Part shown: positions 6,981 through 12,344 of the stretch, piece by piece
How positions within the stretch are numbered: position 1 is the first letter of the stretch
Layout: the number at the start of each line of letters is the position of its first letter
Source: Verrucomicrobiales bacterium
GTDB taxonomy: Bacteria; Verrucomicrobiota; Verrucomicrobiia; Verrucomicrobiales; Akkermansiaceae
Length of the DNA: 12,344 nucleotides
Assembly: GCA_003483645.1 (NCBI GenBank)
Contig: DMYM01000463.1
Coordinates: forward strand, 5,739-18,082
Direction: 5' to 3'
Position numbers and translations under genes: made by a program
Notes under the pieces: model-generated
Database searches by the model: none
What the model was told of the DNA's origin: nothing
What the model saw: only the letters and a program-made list of their open reading frames with translations

Positions 6981-8081
6981 ACCCCTTTATCCCAGGTCCG
7001 ACTCGGCACCTTTCGCGCAGCCTGCTGGATGCTCGCCGTGGTGGCGTTCGTCGAGCTGGTGGCGGTCGGTGTCGCCCTGGCCCTGCGCACCACCCCCGGA
7101 AATTCTCCGGTGGTGGTGGAACGAGTCGTCACGGAATACGTGCCCATGACCCTGCCCGCAGGGGAGCCCGAGTCAACTGTGCCCCCGCCCGTGCCCGTGC
7201 CGACACCCTCTCTCCCCATCCCAAGGGCCTTCACCAATGCGGAGGAACTGCTGAGCCGCCCGGTGGGCCGCCTGGGAACAGCCCCCACTCTCAAGGCTCC
7301 CTTCATCGACGATCCTGAAGTGGAACGCTTGGTCCAGGAAGCCCGCGAAGCGCGGGTGAAGGACGACATCGGTGCGGCTGTCCTCAAGTTGGAAGCCGCC
7401 GAGGAAAAGGCCCCCGCCGAGCCAAATGTCCTCTATCAGTTCGCCGAGGTCTTCGGGGCGGTGGGCCAATACGAGAAAGCCGCCGACTATTACCAGAAGG
7501 TCTTCAACCTCGGGCCCGTCAAGGCTGGGGCTCTCTACGAACTGGCCTCCCACAAGTTGAGCGTCGGCTTCGAGCAGGCCCAGAAGATGGAAGGCAAGAT
7601 GACCCTTGGACGAATCCGCCGCTTTAATGATACGGGCGGCGACGGCGAGCGCATCGTTCTCAGGATTCCCGTCCTCGCGGCACCGGGCCAGGAGATCGAC
7701 AACAACAAGCTCTCTATCGAGGTCACCTTCTACGACAAGCGCAACGGCAAAATCCACCAGGCTACTTCCGACAGCGAGCTCAGCCACAAGTGGCTCACCA
7801 CGCCGCTCAACTGGAACGACACCGGCGAAGAGCTCCTGCAGTATACCTACGTTATCCCGCCCGGTGACAATCGCGATATCCACCTCCTTGGAGAACGCAG
7901 GCACTTCGGCCAGGTCGTCGAGCTGCGCTACCATGGGGAGTTGCTCGACCATCAGGCCTGGCCCCGCACCCTCGCGAAACAGCGCAATGTGCAGGAAGTA
8001 AGCCCACTCTTCATTCCGCCTGAGTTCCTCCCCGAGAAACTCAACGAAGCGAATCCGCTCCTCCCTCCCCTGCCCCGCTAA
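6969..8081 (+). CDS. Membrane-anchored TPR protein with uncharacterised C-terminal domain
   Basis: The protein has 370 residues and is of unknown function. GTG 6969 is the chosen start: an in-frame stop lies at 6954-6956, and the next start (ATG 7029) would cut into the membrane segment. Order of parts: a short cytoplasmic tail; one transmembrane helix (about 16-39); a Pro-rich tether (about 59-86, with repeated Pro-Val pairs); a tetratricopeptide-like helical region (about 117-184) with GAAVLKLEAAEEKAP and GQYEKAADYYQKVFNL units; and a beta-rich C-terminal domain (about 210-330), with strands such as RIVLRIPVL, LSIEVTFYDKRNGKI and QVVELRYHGELL. The protein probably sits in the inner membrane with the TPR and C-terminal domains in the periplasm, acting as a scaffold or sensor. 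It lacks any catalytic motif I recognise. The GYF gene follows on the same strand, suggesting a two-gene envelope unit. Confidence 0.78.
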   Translation: MSSHTPLSQVRLGTFRAACWMLAVVAFVELVAVGVALALRTTPGNSPVVVERVVTEYVPMTLPAGEPESTVPPPVPVPTPSLPIPRAFTNAEELLSRPVGRLGTAPTLKAPFIDDPEVERLVQEAREARVKDDIGAAVLKLEAAEEKAPAEPNVLYQFAEVFGAVGQYEKAADYYQKVFNLGPVKAGALYELASHKLSVGFEQAQKMEGKMTLGRIRRFNDTGGDGERIVLRIPVLAAPGQEIDNNKLSIEVTFYDKRNGKIHQATSDSELSHKWLTTPLNWNDTGEELLQYTYVIPPGDNRDIHLLGERRHFGQVVELRYHGELLDHQAWPRTLAKQRNVQEVSPLFIPPEFLPEKLNEANPLLPPLPR

Positions 8082-8091
8082 AAGACCTGTC

Positions 8092-8112
8092 AGGAGGCCT
8101 TGAATGCCTTCT
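8092..8112 (+). other. Hairpin containing an AGGAGG Shine-Dalgarno motif
   Basis: AGGAGGC (8092-8098) can pair with GCCTTCT (8106-8112) over seven base pairs, one of them G-U, around a seven-base loop. It starts ten bases after the TPR gene stop. It could be a weak terminator, although no T-run follows, or a translational control hairpin, because its 5' arm holds a perfect Shine-Dalgarno motif six bases before ATG 8104. Confidence 0.35.
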
Positions 8113-8189
8113 CTCCTTAATTGCCACGCGGAATCCCCCGCACTGGTTGCTTGCGACCCCGGCACACCGAATCTAAAAACCCGCCAAAC

Positions 8190-9293
8190 ATGTCCGAAGC
8201 GGAACAACAATGGTACTTCATCAGCGTGGTCAACCAGGAGCAATACGGCCCCTACACTGCTGACCAGTTGGAGGGATTCGTTACCAGCGGATCTATCACG
8301 AGGGAAACCATGATATGGACTGAAATCCTGGAGGACCAATGGATCCCGGCGGCCAACGTGGAAGGGCTCTTCCCGGGCGAGGCCACACCGGTTTCACCCC
8401 CCGCGGCCGTCCACCCGGCCCACCCGACCCAGCCGGCCCGTCCCCAGCTTCTCACCGGTCTTGCGGCACAAACTGCGCATCCGTTGGGAACTGCTCCGGT
8501 GCAGGCTCCTCAGTTACAATCACAACCGCTGCAGGCCCAGCCCCTGCAGGCCGCCCCGGTCCAGCCCGCCGCCGCACCTGCACCCCGGGCCGCCACCCCC
8601 ATCCAGCCAGCCGCCCCGGCTCCCCAGCAGCGGGCGGCCCCGGGCATGATCCCGTCTACCATGGCGGGCACAGCCCAAATCGCCACGCCGGCAGCCGTTC
8701 CCGGGCACATTGTTCCACCCGGGGAACTCTTTCCCCCTCCCGCATCCGCCAAGGCCAGCTTCGGCCTCTTGCTGACCCTCTTGATCAGCGCCCCTGTGCT
8801 GGCCATACTGGCCCTGCTTCTCAAGAAGGGGGGGTTGTTCCTCCTCTTCCCGGCATACGCGCTGCTGATTTGGGCTTCGGTGCTGATCTACATCTACCTC
8901 TATCGAGCGTGGCGCCTTCTTCAGCCCGGAAACGTCCGAACCACCCCAGGCAAGGCGATCGGCTTCATGTTCATTCCCTTCTTCAACGTTTACTGGGTTT
9001 TCGTTCTCTTTGTGGGCCTCGCCAATGACTGGAACCGGGTGATGGCAGCCCATCCGAATCTTCAGCAAGGGCCCAGGCTGAACAGCGGGCTGGCCCTGGC
9101 CTTTTGCATAGGAAGTTTCTTCGTGATTGGCATCTTCCTGATTTTTCCCCTCATGGCGAGCATCTGCAAGGGGGTTACCTGGATGGACCGCCTGCGCATG
9201 ATGCCCTCGGGCAGCGGGCCCGGGGGACCACTCGGCGCGCAATCGCTCGGGGGAACTGCGCCCCAGGCCGACGGCGCCATCCGGCTCTACTAG
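8190..9293 (+). CDS. GYF_2-domain multi-pass membrane protein
   Basis: The protein has 367 residues. ATG 8190 was chosen because the recognisable domain begins at residue 7; an upstream in-frame TTG (8121) would add 23 residues with no domain. Residues about 7-61 form a GYF_2 (DUF4339-type) domain, with WYFISVVNQEQYGPYTADQL and the closing W-x-P-A-x-x-V-E-G-L-F pattern. GYF-type domains usually bind proline-rich peptides. Residues about 65-187 are a low-complexity Pro/Ala/Gln linker with repeated QPLQA and APVQP units, which could be a ligand for GYF domains, perhaps its own. Residues about 190-321 hold roughly four membrane helices (190-211, 213-238, 255-276, 299-321) with the conserved block RTTPGKAIGFMFIPFFNVYW. 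This domain type is frequent in Planctomycetes and Verrucomicrobia but has no known function. The tail is Gly-rich. No strong ribosome binding site precedes the ATG. Confidence 0.82.
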   Translation: MSEAEQQWYFISVVNQEQYGPYTADQLEGFVTSGSITRETMIWTEILEDQWIPAANVEGLFPGEATPVSPPAAVHPAHPTQPARPQLLTGLAAQTAHPLGTAPVQAPQLQSQPLQAQPLQAAPVQPAAAPAPRAATPIQPAAPAPQQRAAPGMIPSTMAGTAQIATPAAVPGHIVPPGELFPPPASAKASFGLLLTLLISAPVLAILALLLKKGGLFLLFPAYALLIWASVLIYIYLYRAWRLLQPGNVRTTPGKAIGFMFIPFFNVYWVFVLFVGLANDWNRVMAAHPNLQQGPRLNSGLALAFCIGSFFVIGIFLIFPLMASICKGVTWMDRLRMMPSGSGPGGPLGAQSLGGTAPQADGAIRLY

Positions 9294-9300
9294 GAATGTT

Positions 9301-9366
9301 TCAGGCGGGGTCGGGATCCATCTCCATGACCACCTCCCCGTCATCCCCAGCCGACCCGGCTTTCAT
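9301..9366 (-). CDS. Candidate 21-residue peptide coupled to the DUF1287 gene
   Basis: ATG 9364-9366 overlaps the TGA stop of the DUF1287 gene (9363-9365) as ATGA, the usual geometry of translational coupling. The frame runs 21 codons to TGA 9301-9303 and would encode a peptide that is basic or neutral at the start and strongly acidic at the end (DDGEVVMEMDPDPA). Sixteen of the 20 codons after the start end in G or C, in line with the neighbours. No family is recognised and it is short enough to be chance. Confidence 0.25.
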   Translation of the reverse strand: MKAGSAGDDGEVVMEMDPDPA

Positions 9367-9980
9367 GGTCTCGCGGCCCCCTCTTGCAACCTGTAATGTC
9401 CCGTCAGTGGGTAGGTGAAAAGGACGTTCTCCTCCCGTGCTCCCCGTCCGATGTTGTGGATCACCAGGGGAACCCCCCGGGAGCTCCGGCGGTCACTCAC
9501 AATCATGATGTGGGGCAGATTCGGCGGCACGGTGCAGGTCACCAGGTCGCCCGGTTGATAATCTCCGGGCTTCTTCGTCACCGGCACGGCACAGCCCTTC
9601 CGCTTGAAATAGGTTCTCAGGTTGGGAACACGGCGGTGATCAATGTTCCGGTCTGTCCTGCGAAGACCCCAGATCTTCGGATACTTTGCGAAGTTGGCCT
9701 TCATGTCCTCGTGTACCAGCTTCTGCAGGTCCATCTTCTTCCCCTCGCGCAGCGCGCGAATCACCACGTCACTGCACACGCCCTTCTCCCTCGGGAGATC
9801 CCCGCCCGGATAAGACAGGGCCACGTAGGCCGGGTCGTAGCTCACCGTCACCCCAATCTGGGAACGCGCCGCCCCCACAATTGAATTGGCGGGTCCAGCC
9901 TTCCCTCCCCCTGCCACCTCCTCGACTTGCCCGCAGGAGGTGAGGGCCAGCAGAATCATTGCCAGGGCACTGTCAGACAT
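9363..9980 (-). CDS. DUF1287 family lipoprotein
   Basis: The protein has 205 residues. ATG 9978-9980 was chosen for its GGAAGAAG ribosome binding site; an in-frame TTG at 10014-10016 would add 12 residues. The N-terminus is a short hydrophobic stretch ending in the lipobox LTSC, so Cys16 is probably lipidated; the n-region lacks a positive charge, which is unusual. Residues about 35-195 match the DUF1287 family along their length: QIGVTVSYDPAYV, YPGGDLPREKGVCSDVVIRALR, HEDMKANFAKYPKIWGLR, NIDHRRVPNL, PGDLVTC, LPHIMIVSD and VIHNIGRG. Conserved Cys69 with His157 and His175-Asn176 resembles the catalytic layout of papain-like NlpC/P60 or CHAP proteins, so a cell-wall amidase or peptidase role is plausible but unproven. 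It follows the HEAT-repeat gene by 66 bases on the same strand. Confidence 0.88.
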   Translation of the reverse strand: MSDSALAMILLALTSCGQVEEVAGGGKAGPANSIVGAARSQIGVTVSYDPAYVALSYPGGDLPREKGVCSDVVIRALREGKKMDLQKLVHEDMKANFAKYPKIWGLRRTDRNIDHRRVPNLRTYFKRKGCAVPVTKKPGDYQPGDLVTCTVPPNLPHIMIVSDRRSSRGVPLVIHNIGRGAREENVLFTYPLTGHYRLQEGAARP

Positions 9981-9985
9981 TGTTG

Positions 9986-9993
9986 CTTCTTCC
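9986..9993 (-). promoter_or_regulatory. Ribosome binding site of the DUF1287 gene
   Basis: On the minus strand GGAAGAAG ends five bases before ATG 9978-9980. It favours this start over the upstream in-frame TTG. Confidence 0.55.
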
Positions 9994-10046
9994 GGAGTCT
10001 TAACAACATAAGCCAACTCGCAGGTTGGTCCATGACTTGTGGCTGC

Positions 10047-11225
10047 TTATTTGTTTTTCCACGCCGGCCTTTTGGCCGCCTCCTGCCCGCCCCGGTCCTC
10101 ATTGCCCAGGAACGGTTCCAGCAGATTACGCACATGTCTCATGGCGGGAATCTCAAGATAGGTCCTGGCGAGCCGTGAAGTTTCCTCGGCTCCCAATTCA
10201 TGGAGCGCGCGCAGCATGGCGTATACGTGATAAGCCTCCCCGTCTTCCACGGCGTTGGGCTCAGGCAGGGCTTTGGCAATGAGTGGAACCGAGTCCTGAT
10301 AGGAAAAGCGCGCCATGGCCCCGGCCACTTCGGCGCGAACCCGCAGTTCACGATCAAGATAGGGAAGAAGCTGCTGGGCCACGGTGGCGTCCCCGATCCG
10401 CCCCAGCGCCTCGATCAAACGCACCGGGTGGACGTAGCCGGGCTGCTGAAGCAGCGCCACGAGGTGCGGGACGGCTGGCTTGGCGGCGGAGCCGAGGTCG
10501 TAAAGAATGAGCACCGTATCATCGAGACGATCCCCCGGGATCGCGTTCTCCAGGAGCACCACCAGTTCCGCCACCGCCTGTTCCCCGAGCTTGGGCAACA
10601 CCCGCCGCACGCGGCTCCGGTAGGTCCCGTGCGCCCCCTCGGGCGAGGTGCGTTCCAGCAGATAAGAGCAGAACACGATCGCCTTCTCCTGGGGATGCGG
10701 GATTTTCTGGGTCCGCTCCCACACCTCGCGATCGGCGAGGCCATTGCCAACCGCCAGGCGCAACGCCTCCTCGGTCTGGTATTCCCGGGAGGGCAGGAGG
10801 ACATGGGGGCCTGGATTCTTCCATTGCTCGTAGCGATAGCATTTGCCTCGCTCTATCCAGACCAGTCCCGAGCTTCCCTGCCCTGCGGCAGCCATCGCGC
10901 GCCATCCATCACTTTTCTCCTCCAGAAAGCACAGCAGGCGCTGCGACTTGAGCCTCCTCCCCTGCTCCCGGTCCGAACCATCCGGCCGGGTCCCGATCAT
11001 CCTGTCGTGTTTGTCCAGCCCGGCGATGTTGATGACGCTCCTGACTTTTCGCCCGTCGGAGGGCGATAGAATCCATTCCCGGACCGCGACCCGGTTGGCC
11101 CCCACCCGCTCCCCCGTCACGATGGCAGCGGCCTCTGCGCACATCTGGTGTGGCGACCATGTAGGCAGGAGTTCGGCCCACACCGAAATCGCGCTCAAGG
11201 CGAGGCAGGACAGGATGCGGATCAT
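10047..11225 (-). CDS. Secreted HEAT-repeat protein
   Basis: The protein has 392 residues and no catalytic function is recognised. It starts with a Sec signal peptide (residues 1-17, cleavage after SVWA). Residues about 18-150 form an N-terminal region with four cysteines at 29, 99, 129 and 186 (the last just beyond it) and no family I can name. Residues about 205-370 carry HEAT-like helical repeats, with phrases such as LVVLLENAIPGDRLDDTVLI, GSAAKPAVPHLVALLQQ, HPVRLIEALGRIGDATVAQQL and LRVRAEVAGAMARFSYQDSVPLIAKAL. HEAT repeats act as protein-binding scaffolds. The tail is charged (GNEDRGGQEAAKRPAWKNK). ATG 11223-11225 has no adjacent ribosome binding site; a GAGGA motif lies more than 20 bases upstream. 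The DUF1287 lipoprotein gene follows on the same strand, so both may be co-transcribed and act in the envelope. Confidence 0.82.
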   Translation of the reverse strand: MIRILSCLALSAISVWAELLPTWSPHQMCAEAAAIVTGERVGANRVAVREWILSPSDGRKVRSVINIAGLDKHDRMIGTRPDGSDREQGRRLKSQRLLCFLEEKSDGWRAMAAAGQGSSGLVWIERGKCYRYEQWKNPGPHVLLPSREYQTEEALRLAVGNGLADREVWERTQKIPHPQEKAIVFCSYLLERTSPEGAHGTYRSRVRRVLPKLGEQAVAELVVLLENAIPGDRLDDTVLILYDLGSAAKPAVPHLVALLQQPGYVHPVRLIEALGRIGDATVAQQLLPYLDRELRVRAEVAGAMARFSYQDSVPLIAKALPEPNAVEDGEAYHVYAMLRALHELGAEETSRLARTYLEIPAMRHVRNLLEPFLGNEDRGGQEAAKRPAWKNK

Positions 11226-11312
11226 GAGGCCAGATTGATTGAAGAGGAGATTTCCTCGTACTCATCCCGTGGTTCCAAGGAAAAATGAGGGACCGCCAAC
11301 AGCGTTACTCCG

Positions 11313-11339
11313 GAATTGGCCGGTGTCCCCGGTCAATTC
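11313..11339. terminator. Strong inverted repeat downstream of pdhC
   Basis: Arms GAATTGGCCGG (11313-11323) and CCGGTCAATTC (11329-11339) pair over 11 positions with a five-base loop. One position is G-U on the plus-strand RNA and a mismatch on the minus-strand RNA. It lies about 40 bases past the pdhC stop. There is no T-run directly after it; five Ts occur about 25 bases further on the minus strand. It may be a terminator or processing hairpin for the pdhC transcript, or an operator-like palindrome upstream of the HEAT gene. Confidence 0.45.
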
Positions 11340-11379
11340 AATCATCTCTCCGCAATGGGCAGGGCCCTGTTCCCCCCAC

Positions 11380-12344
11380 TCAAACCAGCATGAGAGCGGG
11401 CTTCTCGATGAGTTTCCTGACCTGGGCCAGGAACTCGGCTCCAACCGCCCCGTCCGCCACCCGGTGGTCGCATGAAAGCCCGAGATCGAGACGCAGCCCG
11501 GGAACGATTTCGCCCCCAACCACCACGGGTTTCTCCACGATGCTGCCCACTGAGATAATGGCCGCCTGGGGTGGATTGATGATGGCGTCAAAAGCCTCGA
11601 TCCCATAAGCCCCCAGGTTGGAAACGGTGATTGTCCCGCCGTCGAATTCGTTGGGCAGAAGCTTCCCCTCCCGGGCCCGGGCCGCAAGATCCTTCACTTC
11701 GCGCGAAATCTGCAGAAGCGACTTGGCCGTAGCATTCCTTACCACGGGAGTAACCAGGCCATCCTCCACTGCCACCGCCACGGCTACTCCGATCTCGCCG
11801 AACTGCAGAATGTGGTCGCCCTGGAAAGTGGCATTCACACTGGGCACGGCCTGCAGTGCACCAATGACGGCCTTGAGGATGAGATCATTCACGGTGTACT
11901 TGTTTCCGTGCGTGGCCTCCGCCTGAAGGTTGATCTGCCGCCGGATCTCCACCAGGGGGGCGGCATCTGCTTCGGTGTGCAGGTAGAAGTGCGGGATGGT
12001 GGTTTTGGACGCAAGGAGCCGTTCCGCGGTGATGCGCCGAAGACTGGAGAGCTCAATTCGTTGATCCCCTGCTCCGAGGGAAAGAGCGGGGTCCGGGGTT
12101 GCCGCAGGAGCTGGTGCGGCGGCATCGGCCGACTTCGTCGTGGATTCCGTGGAGTCAGCTTTGCCCATGGCTGCTAACACGTCCTTCCTGACAATCCGCC
12201 CCCCGGGACCTGAGCCCTTCAGGCCAGCCAGATCGACGCCGTTGGTCTCCGCCATCTTGCGGGCGAGTGGGGAGGCCTTGGTGCGCCCGGAGATGGTTGG
12301 TCGTGCGACCGGCGACGAAGCGGGTTCTGCGGGAGGTTCTGCGG
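11380..12344 (-). CDS. pdhC: Pyruvate dehydrogenase E2, dihydrolipoamide acetyltransferase (5' partial)
   Basis: The frame is open to the window edge, and 320 complete residues are visible, numbered from the first full codon. It transfers the acetyl group from lipoyl-lysine to coenzyme A as the core of the pyruvate dehydrogenase complex. After an Ala/Pro linker comes the peripheral-subunit-binding domain (about 22-60, with ASPLARKMAETNGVDLAGLK and GSGPGGRIVRKDV), which docks E1 or E3. A second Ala/Pro/Ser linker (about 61-93) leads to the catalytic domain (about 95-320), with TIPHFYLHTEAD, KYTVNDLILKAV, LVTPVVRNA, VSNLGAYGIEAFDAIINPPQ and the active-site motif DHRVADGA (292-299, catalytic His293 and Asp297). 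The lipoyl domain and true start lie outside the window. The sequence style fits the alphaproteobacterial/mitochondrial-type PDH E2 rather than 2-oxoglutarate or branched-chain E2. The HEAT gene follows after 154 bases. Confidence 0.95.
   Translation of the reverse strand, partial: AEPPAEPASSPVARPTISGRTKASPLARKMAETNGVDLAGLKGSGPGGRIVRKDVLAAMGKADSTESTTKSADAAAPAPAATPDPALSLGAGDQRIELSSLRRITAERLLASKTTIPHFYLHTEADAAPLVEIRRQINLQAEATHGNKYTVNDLILKAVIGALQAVPSVNATFQGDHILQFGEIGVAVAVAVEDGLVTPVVRNATAKSLLQISREVKDLAARAREGKLLPNEFDGGTITVSNLGAYGIEAFDAIINPPQAAIISVGSIVEKPVVVGGEIVPGLRLDLGLSCDHRVADGAVGAEFLAQVRKLIEKPALMLV

Noticed and set aside
10013..10028. CCAAC/GTTGG hairpin between the HEAT and DUF1287 genes
   Set aside because: Short stem and no supporting terminator or operator features.
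10200..11069. 289-codon plus-strand frame opposite the HEAT-repeat gene
   Set aside because: Antisense to a gene with signal peptide and helical repeats; no recognisable protein features.
10909..11687. Two overlapping minus-strand frames (11262-11687 and 10909-11265) that meet at an ATGA
   Set aside because: Most of each lies out of frame inside pdhC or the HEAT gene, and the translations have no domain; the overlap appears fortuitous.

Overview
This window is about 12.3 kb of GC-rich, densely coding bacterial DNA. No tRNA, rRNA, CRISPR array, insertion sequence or phage gene was seen. Gene content suggests a member of the Verrucomicrobiota or a related PVC-group bacterium. The main reasons are a secreted azurin-like cupredoxin fused to a PA14 domain, next to a sorbosone-dehydrogenase-like beta-propeller, and a GYF_2-domain membrane protein with a Pro/Ala-rich linker. 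This assignment is an inference from domain style; no marker gene is present.

Layout. Positions 1-5484 (+ strand) hold a tightly spaced run: the 3' part of an azurin/PA14 secreted protein, a secreted propeller protein, a flavin-reductase-like protein, an MlaF-type ABC ATPase and an MlaD-type MCE-domain protein. Positions 5517-6980 (- strand) encode aminodeoxychorismate synthase component I (pabB), convergent with mlaD. Divergent from it, positions 6969-9293 (+ strand) encode a membrane-tethered TPR protein and a GYF_2-domain multi-pass membrane protein. Positions 9301-11225 (- strand) encode a secreted HEAT-repeat protein, a DUF1287 lipoprotein and possibly a 21-residue peptide coupled to the latter. 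Positions 11380-12344 (- strand) hold most of the pyruvate dehydrogenase E2 subunit, cut by the window edge.

How the genes may work together. The first two proteins look like an exported pair. The copper site could carry electrons and the propeller could be an oxidoreductase or binding scaffold, but no substrate is visible. MlaF and MlaD are the cytoplasmic ATPase and periplasmic lipid-binding parts of an outer-membrane lipid transport system; the MlaE permease is not in the window. PabB (folate) and PdhC (central metabolism) are housekeeping genes. The TPR, GYF, HEAT and DUF1287 proteins are cell-envelope proteins of unknown role.

I did not find a clearly new defence, mobile or biosynthetic system. 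The best leads are the azurin/PA14-propeller pair, the paired uncharacterised envelope proteins, the coupled 21-residue ORF, a Shine-Dalgarno-bearing hairpin before the GYF gene, and a strong inverted repeat after pdhC.
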